Counted from the stretch's first letter, positions 1 through 7,122 are shown. The stretch is 12,394 nt of DNA from Oscillospiraceae bacterium (GCA_016286595.1 JAEETR010000191.1:1-12394); one strand, 5' to 3'. Translations and numbers: made by a program. The notes: generated from the letters alone by a model not told the origin.

Positions 1-93
1 GACCTCGACGGATCGGAGGATATCAAGCCCCGTCATCTGGCCGAGGCCATACAGTACCGCACCTACGACTTCCATCAGCCCGCCGGGGCGTAA
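1..93 (+). CDS. yifB: YifB/ComM-family Mg-chelatase-like AAA ATPase, C-terminal end only
   Basis: The first 30 codons of the window, read in frame 1 to a TAA at 91-93, give a tail containing LDGSEDIKPRHLAEAIQYR. This is the usual end of YifB/ComM proteins, the Mg-chelatase-related C-terminal domain in which a 'D-x-x-G-S-x-x-I-x-x-x-H-L-x-E-A-x-x-Y-R' helix closes the protein. The family is a hexameric AAA+ ATPase; ComM promotes branch migration during natural transformation. The ATPase core lies outside the window. The gene ends 36 bases before thiI on the same strand with no terminator between, so the two are probably co-transcribed. The assignment rests only on the short tail; other AAA proteins with this C-terminal domain are less likely. 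Confidence 0.72.
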   Translation, partial: DLDGSEDIKPRHLAEAIQYRTYDFHQPAGA

Positions 94-129
94 AACCGGC
101 GCTGTGAAATACTATCAAAGGACGATATC

Positions 130-1302
130 ATGAACGACATTATTCTTCTCAAGCAGGGTGAGGTCATACTGAAGGGTCTCAACCGCAGCCGCTTCGAGGA
201 CCGGCTCATGGCCATAGCGGCCCGCCGCCTGCGCCCTTACGGCAAGTTCGGCATAAGCGCCCGGCAGTCCATCATATACGTGGAGCCGAAGGACGACCAG
301 TGCGATATGGACGGAGCCATACAGGCCCTCAGACAGGTCTTCGGCATAGTGTCCATCTCCCGGGGCGTGGCATGCGAGAAGGACGAGGACGCGATATTCG
401 CCACGGCCCGGGACTATCTCAGGGACGAGTTTGCGAAAGCCCGGTCCTTCAAGGTGGAGTCCAAGCGGGCGGACAAGCGGTTCCATCTCACCAGCGTACA
501 GCTCAGTCAGTACGTGGGCGGACTTCTCAGCGAGGCATACCCCGAAGTTGAGGTGGACGTACACGACCCGGACCTCTCCGTGCATCTTGAGGTGCGGGAG
601 AAGGCGGCCTACGTTCACGGCGCTCCCCTCATGGGCGCGGGCGGCATGCCCGTGGGCACCAACGGCAGGGTGGTTTCCCTGCTGTCCGGCGGCATAGACA
701 GCCCCGTGTCCACCTGGATGGCGGCAAAGCGTGGCGTGGAGATCATCCCCGTCCATTTCTTCTCCTTCCCCTACACCTCACAGCTGGCGAAGGAGAAGGT
801 GGTCACTCTTGCCCACATCCTTTCCGGGTGGTGCGGCAGGATGGACGTGCAGGTTGTGCCCTTCACCCATATACAGGAGGAGATCCGGGACAAGTGCCCC
901 GAGGACTACTCCACCATTATAATGCGTCGGTTCATGATGCGCATAGCCCACCGCATAGCCGTGAACAACGCCTGCACGGGCATAGTCACCGGCGAAAGCC
1001 TCGGCCAGGTGGCAAGCCAGACGCTGGAGGCCATGGGCGTGACCGGCGCGTGCACCACGCTGCCAGTGATACGGCCTCTTATCTGCATGGACAAGACCGA
1101 TATAGTAAAGCTGGCCCGGGAGATAGGCACCTTTGACACCTCCATCCTCCCCTACGAGGACTGCTGCACCGTGTTTACCCCCCGGCATCCCAGAACGAGG
1201 CCCCGTCCAGCCGACGTTGAGGCGGCGGAGGCCGCTCTGGACGTCGACGGTCTCGTCGAGGAGGCCATGGCCGGCATAGAAAGGATAAAGGCGACGAAAT
1301 GA
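130..1302 (+). CDS. thiI: ThiI, tRNA 4-thiouridine sulfurtransferase (short form, no rhodanese domain)
   Basis: This 390-residue cytoplasmic enzyme adenylates U8 of tRNA and transfers sulfur to make 4-thiouridine; in some bacteria it also supplies sulfur for the thiamine thiazole. The N-terminal part (about 1-165) matches the ferredoxin-like plus THUMP RNA-binding region. The PP-loop ATP motif SGGIDS is at 186-191. The conserved DCCTVF.P.HP segment with Cys345-Cys346 lies near the C-terminus. E. coli ThiI is about 480 residues with a C-terminal rhodanese domain; this one stops without it, as in Bacillus and Clostridia, so it should receive sulfur directly from a cysteine desulfurase. None is visible in the window. 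The ATG at 130 is preceded by AAAGGA seven bases away. The gene overlaps cinA by 4 bases (ATGA), suggesting translational coupling. Confidence 0.96.
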   Translation: MNDIILLKQGEVILKGLNRSRFEDRLMAIAARRLRPYGKFGISARQSIIYVEPKDDQCDMDGAIQALRQVFGIVSISRGVACEKDEDAIFATARDYLRDEFAKARSFKVESKRADKRFHLTSVQLSQYVGGLLSEAYPEVEVDVHDPDLSVHLEVREKAAYVHGAPLMGAGGMPVGTNGRVVSLLSGGIDSPVSTWMAAKRGVEIIPVHFFSFPYTSQLAKEKVVTLAHILSGWCGRMDVQVVPFTHIQEEIRDKCPEDYSTIIMRRFMMRIAHRIAVNNACTGIVTGESLGQVASQTLEAMGVTGACTTLPVIRPLICMDKTDIVKLAREIGTFDTSILPYEDCCTVFTPRHPRTRPRPADVEAAEAALDVDGLVEEAMAGIERIKATK

Positions 1303-2561
1303 GCCAGCATATTGCAGAGATAATCTCAGTTGGCACCGAGCTTCTTCTCGGCAACGTGGCCAACACCGACGCACGGGACATATCCGCCATGATGAGCCAG
1401 CTGGGACTCAACGTGTACTACCACACCGTGGTGGGCGACAATGACGAGCGCCTTGAGGCGGCGGTGAACATCGCCAAAAGCAGGGCGGACGTAATCATCA
1501 CCACCGGCGGTCTCGGCCCCACCTACGACGATATGACGAAGCAGACCCTGTGCCGGTGCTTCGGCCGGGAGCTGAAATACGACGAGGCGGCGGCTCAGGA
1601 GATCCGCAATTACTTCGCCCGCCGCTTCCACAACCACAACATGTCCGAAAACAACCTTCTGCAGGCCTATCTGCCGGAGGGCTGCACCGTGTTCCACAAC
1701 ACGTGCGGCACCGCCCCTGGCTGCGCCTTCGAGGAGGGGGGCGTGCACGTTCTGATGCTGCCCGGCCCGCCCCGGGAGTGCGAGGCCATGTTCCGTCTTT
1801 CCGCCATGCCCTATCTGCGGCGGCTGTCCGAGGGGGGCATATGGTCCCATAACGTGAGGATATTCGGCATAGGCGAGTCCAACATGGAGAACATCCTCCA
1901 CGATTATATGGTGTCCCTCACCAACCCCTCCCTCGCCCCTTACGCCAAGGAGGGCGAGTGCCTCTGCCGCGTCACCGCAAAGGCCGGCACCGAGGCGGAG
2001 GCGGAGGAGATGATGGCCCCCGTGATCGGCAGGGTCCGGGAGATGATCCGCGACTTTATCTACGGACTGGACGTGGAGAGCATAGAGGAGCGGTGCCTGC
2101 AGCTTCTGAAGGACGCGGGCATGACATTCTCCTGCGCCGAGAGCTGCACGGGCGGCCTCATTGCCAAGCGCATCACCGATATACCCGGCGCGTCAGCCGT
2201 GTTCAAGGGCGGCGCCGTCACCTACACCAACGAGGCAAAGATCGGTATCCTCGGGGTTGACGCCGGGATAATAAAGGAGCATTTCGCCGTATCAAGGCAG
2301 ACGGCCGCCGCCATGGCCGAAGGCGCGAGGCGGGTATTCTCCAGCGATCTGGCCGTAAGCACCACCGGCATCGCCGGTCCCGACACCGACGAGAGCGGCA
2401 AGCCCGTGGGCACCGTGTTCGTGGCTCTGTCCTCGCCGGAAGGCACCTGGGTGCGCAGTCTTGATCTGGGCACAGACCGCCCGAGAGTGCGTACCGTGGC
2501 CGCCCACCACGCCTTCGACATGATACGCCGGTACCTCACGGGCCTTCCCGTGGAACTGTGA
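1299..2561 (+). CDS. cinA: CinA, competence/damage-inducible protein A, nicotinamide mononucleotide deamidase type
   Basis: This is a 420-residue full-length CinA. The N-terminal molybdopterin-binding-like (COG1058) domain, about residues 1-170, has EIISVGTELLLG at the start, TTGGLGPTYDD at 68-78 and LPGPPRE further on. The C-terminal domain, from about 265 on, is the PncC-type NMN amidohydrolase. It has ESCTGG with the likely catalytic Ser282, GAVTYTNEAK, and TTGIAGPD followed by KPVGTVFVAL. Family members deamidate NMN in pyridine nucleotide salvage and hydrolyse ADP-ribose. A competence role is inferred from gene location in other species. In many Firmicutes cinA sits beside pgsA and recA. 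Here it follows thiI and precedes a different lipid cassette, 97 bases downstream. Confidence 0.96.
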   Translation: MSQHIAEIISVGTELLLGNVANTDARDISAMMSQLGLNVYYHTVVGDNDERLEAAVNIAKSRADVIITTGGLGPTYDDMTKQTLCRCFGRELKYDEAAAQEIRNYFARRFHNHNMSENNLLQAYLPEGCTVFHNTCGTAPGCAFEEGGVHVLMLPGPPRECEAMFRLSAMPYLRRLSEGGIWSHNVRIFGIGESNMENILHDYMVSLTNPSLAPYAKEGECLCRVTAKAGTEAEAEEMMAPVIGRVREMIRDFIYGLDVESIEERCLQLLKDAGMTFSCAESCTGGLIAKRITDIPGASAVFKGGAVTYTNEAKIGILGVDAGIIKEHFAVSRQTAAAMAEGARRVFSSDLAVSTTGIAGPDTDESGKPVGTVFVALSSPEGTWVRSLDLGTDRPRVRTVAAHHAFDMIRRYLTGLPVEL

Positions 2562-2589
2562 CCGCCCGGGCGCGGAAAATGAGAAAAAC

Positions 2590-2618
2590 GGATGTTTTTT
2601 TCAACGGTTTGTGATAAT
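2590..2618 (+). promoter_or_regulatory. Possible promoter for the phospholipid cassette
   Basis: The sequence TGTGATAAT at 2610-2618 reads as an extended -10 box (TG-N-GATAAT) about 40 bases before the ribosome binding site of the UPF0104 gene. It sits in an AT-rich patch that stands out from the GC-rich surroundings. No good -35 box lies 16-18 bases upstream (the bases there are GGATGT or GATGTT). The call therefore rests on the extended -10, the position and the composition. A weak AAAAAC/GTTTTT hairpin at 2584-2599 overlaps it. Confidence 0.35.
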
Positions 2619-2658
2619 ATGCCTATAGGATGACTGCTCCGCGACGGAGGGAACCTGT

Positions 2659-3717
2659 ATGGAGAGGAAAAAAGAGGTCTTCTGGTCTTTATTCTCTTTG
2701 CTGCTGGCCGCGCTGTCCATCTGGGCGGTGATACGGCTCAGCGGAGGCATGTCCCCCGCCGCCATAGCCCGGGAGATCGACGGTCTCAACGGCTGCTGGC
2801 TTGCCGCGGGCGTCGTCGGAGCGGCACTTTTCGTGGTGCTGGAGGCGGCGGCTCTGCTCAGCGTACTCAAGGCGCTGGGCTATAAAAGGCCCTTCTCCCA
2901 CGGGCTGCTGTACAGCACCTCCGATATCTATTTCTCAGCCGTTACCCCCTCCGCCAGCGGAGGACAGCCTGCCAGCGCCCTGTTCATGATCAGGGACGGC
3001 ATCCCCACCGGAGCCGCCACCGCGGCGCTGATGGTGAACCTTATAATGTACACTCTGGCCATAATGGTCCTGGGGCTGACGGCCATCGTCACGAATTTCC
3101 GCCTTATATATTCCTTCCGGCCGCTGTCGAAGATACTCATCGCGGTGGGCTTCATCGTTCTGTCGGGACTGGCGCTGCTGCTGTTCGTCATGCTGCGGCG
3201 CAGCGCGGCCGTGTTTCGGACCGTGGAAAGATTCCTGCGGTTCCTGCACCGCAAAAAGATACTGCGGCACGTCGACCACGCCCTAGCAAAATTGGAGCAG
3301 GTCCACCGGGATTACGACAACTGCGCCGTGATGATGCGCGGAAAAAACGCGGCCCTGCTCAAGACTTTTTTGTGGAATCTGGGACAGCGGGCGGCACAGA
3401 TAGCCGTTCCCTCCTGTCTCTATATGGCCATGGGCGGCAGGCTTGCCGCCGCCGGCAGGATATTCGCGTCCCAGTGCCTCATAACCATCGGCTACAACAT
3501 CGCCCCCATCCCCGGGGCCATGGGCGTGGCCGACTACCTCATGGTGGACGGTTTTACCGACCTGGTGGGGCGGGAGGACGCGTTTTTGCTGGAAATGATA
3601 AGCAGAAGCATCACATTTTACATCTGCGTCGCCATCTGCGGTCTGGTGACCGTTGCGGGATATATCCTTCTGCGGCGCACACGAAAGGAGACACCGAAAG
3701 ATGATAGGCGTCTATGA
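2659..3717 (+). CDS. UPF0104 / lysylphosphatidylglycerol-synthase-TM family membrane protein (flippase-like)
   Basis: This 352-residue polytopic membrane protein has about seven to eight hydrophobic segments. The first is at about residues 9-27 and the last at about 319-338, followed by a charged tail. The segment TPSASGGQP at 96-104 is the signature loop of the family that includes the N-terminal lipid-flipping half of MprF. PIPGAMGVADYL at 283-294 matches the second conserved loop. There is no soluble aminoacyl-transfer domain, so it cannot make lysyl-PG alone. The ATG at 2659 has GGAGGG seven bases upstream. The gene overlaps pssA by 17 bases and is followed by psd, so it is probably co-transcribed with PE synthesis. 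That context suggests a role in moving or sensing phospholipid, which is inference. Substrate and mechanism cannot be read from the sequence. Confidence 0.85.
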   Translation: MERKKEVFWSLFSLLLAALSIWAVIRLSGGMSPAAIAREIDGLNGCWLAAGVVGAALFVVLEAAALLSVLKALGYKRPFSHGLLYSTSDIYFSAVTPSASGGQPASALFMIRDGIPTGAATAALMVNLIMYTLAIMVLGLTAIVTNFRLIYSFRPLSKILIAVGFIVLSGLALLLFVMLRRSAAVFRTVERFLRFLHRKKILRHVDHALAKLEQVHRDYDNCAVMMRGKNAALLKTFLWNLGQRAAQIAVPSCLYMAMGGRLAAAGRIFASQCLITIGYNIAPIPGAMGVADYLMVDGFTDLVGREDAFLLEMISRSITFYICVAICGLVTVAGYILLRRTRKETPKDDRRL

Positions 3718-4402
3718 CTACACGGTAATACTCACGTATCTCTCCCTGCTGTCCGGCTGCGCCGGAATGATCATCGCCATGAGCGGACTTGGGCACCCTT
3801 ACATAGGCATGCTGTGCATGCTGTTCTCCGGCCTGTGCGACGGGTTCGACGGGCGGGTGGCCCGCAGAAAAAAGAACAGAACGAAGCTGGAAAAGGATTT
3901 CGGCGTTCAGATAGATTCCCTCTCAGATCTGGTGGCCTTCGGCGTGCTGCCCGCCGCCATAGGCGTGTCCATGCTCCGGGCAAGCCCCAAGTTCTCCGAT
4001 GTGCCCATGAGGGTCCCGGAGACGGGCGAGCTGACCTGGTATCCCATCGTACTCATCATAATCGCGCTGGTGTACGTGCTTTCCGCCATGATAAGGCTGG
4101 CCTACTTCAACGCGACCGCCGACGAGCGGGAGCAGGAGAAGGCGGAAAAGGGTTCGGCTTACTTCACCGGTATGCCCGTGACCGCCGCGGCGCTTATTTT
4201 CCCCTTCGTGCTCCTTCTGCACTATTTCCTGCGTTTTGATCTTTCCATCGTCTACTTCATCGTGATGCTCCTTCTGTCTGTGCTGTTCCTCTGCAATTTC
4301 AAGCTGAAAAAGCCGGATAACCTGGCATTCTGGGCCCTTGTCACCTTCGGCACGCTGGAGGGTCTGACCTTCCTGGCCATCAAGTTCTGGGGCAGAAGAT
4401 AA
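3701..4402 (+). CDS. pssA: PssA, CDP-diacylglycerol-serine O-phosphatidyltransferase
   Basis: This is a 233-residue integral membrane CDP-alcohol phosphatidyltransferase, which joins serine to CDP-diacylglycerol to make phosphatidylserine. The catalytic signature is present: Asp47, Asp50-Gly51, Ala54-Arg55, Gly68, Asp72 and Asp76. The spacing between AR and G is 12 residues instead of the usual 8-9, because of a basic stretch RRKKNRTKLEKDF. Hydrophobic segments follow at about 110-130 and across the C-terminal half. The frame is open from 3653, but the ATG at 3701 is chosen because AAAGGAG lies just upstream (3684-3690) and the protein then begins at the usual first helix. Serine specificity is inferred from the adjacent psd, with which it overlaps by one base (TAATG). 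The signature alone would also fit PgsA-like enzymes. Confidence 0.9.
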   Translation: MIGVYDYTVILTYLSLLSGCAGMIIAMSGLGHPYIGMLCMLFSGLCDGFDGRVARRKKNRTKLEKDFGVQIDSLSDLVAFGVLPAAIGVSMLRASPKFSDVPMRVPETGELTWYPIVLIIIALVYVLSAMIRLAYFNATADEREQEKAEKGSAYFTGMPVTAAALIFPFVLLLHYFLRFDLSIVYFIVMLLLSVLFLCNFKLKKPDNLAFWALVTFGTLEGLTFLAIKFWGRR

Positions 4403-5220
4403 TGGGCGCGGTCCGTTTCCTGTACGGCAGCGCGTTGGGCCGGGCACTGCTGAAGCCCCTTACGGCGCGGTCCGTTTCCCGGTTTTGCGGGAAGCTTCTC
4501 GACACCGGGGCGTCAAAAGTCCTCATCCCCCTTTTCATCCGGAAGGCGGGTATAGACACCGACGATTACGATCTGTCGGATATAAAAAGCTTCAACGATT
4601 TCTTCCGCCGTCCCCTCAAGCCGGGGCGGCGCAGCGTCGACCCCGATCCCGCCGCCCTCGTCGCCCCCTGCGACGGGCTTCTGACTGCATACGCTATAAC
4701 CGAAGGTACGGTCCTGCCCGTAAAGCAGAGTTCCTACACCGTCGCCTCCCTTCTGCGGGACGAGGCTCTGGCAGAGGAGTTCGATGGCGGGCTGTGCCTC
4801 GTTTACCGGCTGTGCGTTGACAACTTTCACCGCTACTGCTGGTTCGACGGCGGGGTGAAATCGGAAAGTGCCTTTATCCCCGGCGTGCTGCACACCGTGC
4901 GGCCCGCCGCGCTGGCAAAGGTCCCGGTCTTCGTGGAAAACTGCCGGGAATACTGCGCCGTGGACACCGTATCCTTCGGAAAGGCTGTACAGATGGAGGT
5001 GGGCGCCATGCTGGTTGGCCGGATAGAAAATCACCTGACCGGTCCCGGCCCCGTCAGCCGGGGCGAGGAAAAGGGCTGGTTCTCCTACGGCGGTTCCACC
5101 GTGATCGTGCTGCTGAAGAAAAACGCCGCCGTCCTGCGGGAGGACGTCATCAAAGCCTCCGCCCGGGGCGAAGAGACGCCCGTGCGCATGGGCGAGGCCG
5201 TGGGAAGAAAACGGCAATAA
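4402..5220 (+). CDS. psd: Psd, phosphatidylserine decarboxylase proenzyme
   Basis: This 272-residue pyruvoyl-dependent enzyme decarboxylates phosphatidylserine to phosphatidylethanolamine at the membrane. The self-cleavage site is GGST at 230-233. Cleavage before Ser232 would create the pyruvoyl prosthetic group and leave a small alpha chain of about 41 residues. Other conserved elements are PCDG with Asp91, NFHRY with His143 (the Asp/His/Ser autocatalytic triad), VGAMLVGRI, and STVIVLL after the cleavage site. The usual bacterial LGST is GGST here, as in many type II enzymes. The N-terminal SFNDFFRRPLKPGRR segment is also typical. The start overlaps the pssA stop by one base, so translation is probably coupled. 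A strong terminator begins directly after the stop codon. Confidence 0.95.
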   Translation: MGAVRFLYGSALGRALLKPLTARSVSRFCGKLLDTGASKVLIPLFIRKAGIDTDDYDLSDIKSFNDFFRRPLKPGRRSVDPDPAALVAPCDGLLTAYAITEGTVLPVKQSSYTVASLLRDEALAEEFDGGLCLVYRLCVDNFHRYCWFDGGVKSESAFIPGVLHTVRPAALAKVPVFVENCREYCAVDTVSFGKAVQMEVGAMLVGRIENHLTGPGPVSRGEEKGWFSYGGSTVIVLLKKNAAVLREDVIKASARGEETPVRMGEAVGRKRQ

Positions 5221-5257
5221 AAACCGCGAAAAGATTTTCGCGGTTTTTTTATTTTTT
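5221..5257 (+). terminator. Rho-independent terminator after psd
   Basis: AAACCGCGAAAA at 5221-5232 and TTTTCGCGGTTT at 5235-5246 form a perfect 12-base-pair stem (inner pairs probably open), followed by a T-rich tail TTTTATTTTTT. It starts one base after the psd stop codon and closes the leftmost block of genes. Confidence 0.93.
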
Positions 5258-5260
5258 CTA

Positions 5261-5289
5261 TTGACAAGCCCTGTGTGGTGTGATATATT
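5261..5289 (+). promoter_or_regulatory. Strong sigma-A-type promoter of the membrane protein/XRE module
   Basis: TTGACA at 5261-5266 is a perfect -35. After a 17-base spacer, TATATT at 5284-5289 is the -10, with TG at 5281-5282 giving an extended -10. The expected start is near 5296, about 40 bases before the ATG at 5336. This is the best promoter in the window. Confidence 0.88.
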
Positions 5290-5320
5290 TCACACATAAC
5301 ATGTTATAAATACTTCACAC
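5278..5320. promoter_or_regulatory. Operator-like dyads overlapping the promoter
   Basis: GTGTGA (5278-5283) and TCACAC (5290-5295) are exact inverted repeats flanking the -10 hexamer. Immediately downstream, at the expected transcription start, ATAACATGTTAT (5296-5307) is a perfect 12-base palindrome. A further copy of TTCACAC lies at 5314-5320, repeating 5289-5295. Such placement would let a bound repressor block RNA polymerase. The XRE protein encoded two genes downstream is the obvious candidate (inference). Confidence 0.55.
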
Positions 5321-5335
5321 CGTTGGAGGCAAAAA

Positions 5336-5776
5336 ATGAAAAAACTCAGTGTAAGCGCGTATCTTCTTCTTCAGGCGGCGGTGTCGCTGCTGCTTCCGGT
5401 ATTCTATTTCCTGTCCTTCCGGGTCAGCCGGACGGACGGCATGATCTCGTCGATCGTCAACGTGCGGTTCTCCTGGCTCATCGGCGCGGCAGTAACGGCC
5501 ATAGCGGTCCTCAGCCTGATCCGCCTGCGCCGGGAGCGGCTGGACGAGTTCGCCCGTGCCGCCGTGGCGAAGGCTGACACGATCTGCTTCCGGCTGTCGA
5601 TGGCGGCGGTCTTCGCGTCGCTGCTTTACCTGTTCTGCGCCACGGTGCTGCGGGACGGGCCGGTGATGACGGCGGACGTCATCGTGTACGGCGGCATAGT
5701 CGTGTGCTGCGTCACTGCTCTGCTCGTGCTGCGCGCCGTCATCTTCTGCGTTATCGACAGAAAGGGGCTGATGTGA
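5336..5776 (+). CDS. Four-helix membrane protein of unknown function, paired with an XRE regulator
   Basis: I do not recognise a named family. The 146-residue protein has four predicted membrane helices, at about 8-28, 45-63, 84-104 and 114-138. A charged loop (RLRRERLDEFARAAVAKAD) separates helices 2 and 3, and the C-terminal end DRKGLM is short and charged. There are no obvious catalytic residues. The ATG at 5336 is set by GGAGG six bases upstream. Its TGA shares one base with the ATG of the XRE gene (TGATG), so the two are translated together. Small membrane proteins paired with a short XRE repressor of this type are common in Firmicutes and Archaea. The membrane partner may control the regulator's activity or be its target, but the sequence does not decide this. 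Confidence 0.82.
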   Translation: MKKLSVSAYLLLQAAVSLLLPVFYFLSFRVSRTDGMISSIVNVRFSWLIGAAVTAIAVLSLIRLRRERLDEFARAAVAKADTICFRLSMAAVFASLLYLFCATVLRDGPVMTADVIVYGGIVVCCVTALLVLRAVIFCVIDRKGLM

Positions 5777-5976
5777 TGCTCGTCACGAAAATACGGCAGT
5801 ACCGGGAGGAGCGGGGCATGAAGCAGTCGGAGCTGGCCGAAGCCATCGGCGTGCGGCGGGAGACTATCGTGCATCTGGAGAACGGCCGGTACAACCCCTC
5901 GCTGAAGATGGCCATGGACATCGCGAAGCTGTTCGGTGTGACCGTGGAGGAGCTGTTCGAGTTCACCGACGACTGA
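5776..5976 (+). CDS. Short XRE-family (Cro/CI-like) transcriptional regulator
   Basis: This 66-residue protein is little more than one helix-turn-helix domain. KIRQYREERGMKQSELAEA leads into GVRRETIVHLENGRYNPSL and ends in the typical DIAKLFGVTVEELFEF, the pattern of YozG/YgzD-like compact XRE regulators. The frame is open upstream to 5704. The ATG at 5776 is preferred because AAAGGGG lies eight bases upstream, the start overlaps the preceding stop (TGATG), and the protein then begins at the usual 'I-R-x-Y/L-R' helix. There is no separate sensing domain, so control may come through its membrane partner or by simple autorepression at the dyads around 5278-5320. A strong terminator follows 21 bases after the stop. 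Confidence 0.92.
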   Translation: MLVTKIRQYREERGMKQSELAEAIGVRRETIVHLENGRYNPSLKMAMDIAKLFGVTVEELFEFTDD

Positions 5977-5996
5977 AATTCTTTTCCTTTCCCATG

Positions 5997-6037
5997 AAAA
6001 AGCACCCGTCACGAAAGACGGGTGCTTTTCGTTTTTT
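5997..6037. terminator. Bidirectional terminator between convergent operons
   Basis: AAAAGCACCCGTC (5998-6010) and GACGGGTGCTTTT (6017-6029) form a 13-base-pair stem around ACGAAA. On + it is followed by CGTTTTTT; on - it is followed by a run of T (AAAA at 5997-6000 on +). It serves the XRE gene from the left and the methyltransferase-acetyltransferase gene, whose stop is at 6037-6039, from the right. Confidence 0.92.
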
Positions 6038-7113
6038 CAGAACAGTCTGCATATCATGTTCACGCAGTCCGGAAGGTCCTCGTCCACGTAGCCGGAATCT
6101 GTGAAGCCGTGCTTTTCGTACAGGGCAACAGCCTCCGTGTCCTCCTTCTTCACGCAGACCTCCACACTGTCGTAACGCCCCTCCCGCCGCAGCCGGTCGA
6201 GTATGAGTTCCAACGCCCGGGAACCGTACCCTCTGCCCTGATACCGGGCGTCTATCATGAACTGCTGCAGGTCGTAGCCCAGCGGCTCGTCGGTGAACTC
6301 CCGGACGAGGGCCATGCCCACCATGACGCCGCCGCTTTCGACGGCGTACACTCTCGCGCCGCAGTCCCGGTACACGTAGCCTCTGGCGATTATTCCCACC
6401 GCCGGGGCCACGAAGCCTCTCTGCCGCTCCTTTACGGACAGCGACGCCGCCTCCAGCCAGTTGTCCTCGGTTATCTCCGTCAGCTCAATCACGCTGTCAG
6501 GGGTTATGGTGACGATCCCGGCGCAGTATGACACCGGGCGGAACACGGCTGTCGGAAAACTCTTTTTGAGTTCGTCGGCCACGATATATATCTCGTCGTC
6601 GTCCCACTCGTCCCCGGCCTTCTCCCGGCACCGCTCCAGATCGGCGCGGTCGGCAAAGGCCACGTCGCCGATGAGCACCGCGCCGCCGGGGTTCAGGCGG
6701 CCCAGCAGGTCACGGATGAGCTTCGTCCTGCGTTCGTCGTCCAGATGGTGCAGGGAATAGGTGGCGATGATATAGTCGAACCTCTCCCCTTCCAGCTCCG
6801 GTACGAGGCCCAGGCTGAGATCTCCCGTGTAAAGACGGGCCTGCGGCATTTTCTCCTGGGCCGTCTCCAGCATCCTCGGGGAGAAATCCTGCCCGTAAAC
6901 GACGCAACCGGCCTCGTACAGCCGGGCGGTCAGCACGGCGGTGCCGAAGCCGAGATCCAGTATCCTGGCGCCGGGGGTCTGTACCGCGGCGTCATATATG
7001 CTCCCCAATACCGCCCTGTAGCCGGCAAAGGGGTAAGCGCCGCTGTCGTCCGAAAGTCCCACGCTCTCGTCGTAGCCGTCGGCCCAAAGGTCGAAGCCTC
7101 TGCTGTCCAGCAT
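6037..7113 (-). CDS. Fusion protein: SAM-dependent methyltransferase + GNAT N-acetyltransferase (BltD/PaiA-like)
   Basis: This 358-residue protein contains two complete soluble enzymes. Residues 1 to about 206 are a class I methyltransferase. It starts with the GFDLWADGYDESV and YPFAGY segments seen in stand-alone Clostridia enzymes and has the SAM loop ILDLGFGTAVLT at 51-62. Asp76 of motif II, ATYSLHHL at 117-124 and LNPGGAVLIGD at 140-150 follow. Residues about 208-358 are a GNAT domain. ITEDNWLEAASLSVKERQRGFVAP resembles the diamine/spermidine acetyltransferases BltD and PaiA; the acetyl-CoA loop YQGRGYG is at 291-297 and ALYEKHGF at 330-337. The ATG at 7113 has AAAGGAG upstream, overlapping the end of the histidine kinase gene nine bases away. 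Substrates are unknown; polyamine-like acceptors are a guess from the GNAT half. Confidence 0.9.
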   Translation of the reverse strand: MLDSRGFDLWADGYDESVGLSDDSGAYPFAGYRAVLGSIYDAAVQTPGARILDLGFGTAVLTARLYEAGCVVYGQDFSPRMLETAQEKMPQARLYTGDLSLGLVPELEGERFDYIIATYSLHHLDDERRTKLIRDLLGRLNPGGAVLIGDVAFADRADLERCREKAGDEWDDDEIYIVADELKKSFPTAVFRPVSYCAGIVTITPDSVIELTEITEDNWLEAASLSVKERQRGFVAPAVGIIARGYVYRDCGARVYAVESGGVMVGMALVREFTDEPLGYDLQQFMIDARYQGRGYGSRALELILDRLRREGRYDSVEVCVKKEDTEAVALYEKHGFTDSGYVDEDLPDCVNMICRLF

Positions 7114-7122
7114 GTATCTCCT

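Noticed and set aside
2584..2599. AAAAAC/GTTTTT hairpin after cinA as a terminator
   Set aside because: The stem is almost all A-T pairs and only six long, too weak to terminate; it overlaps the likely promoter of the next operon instead.
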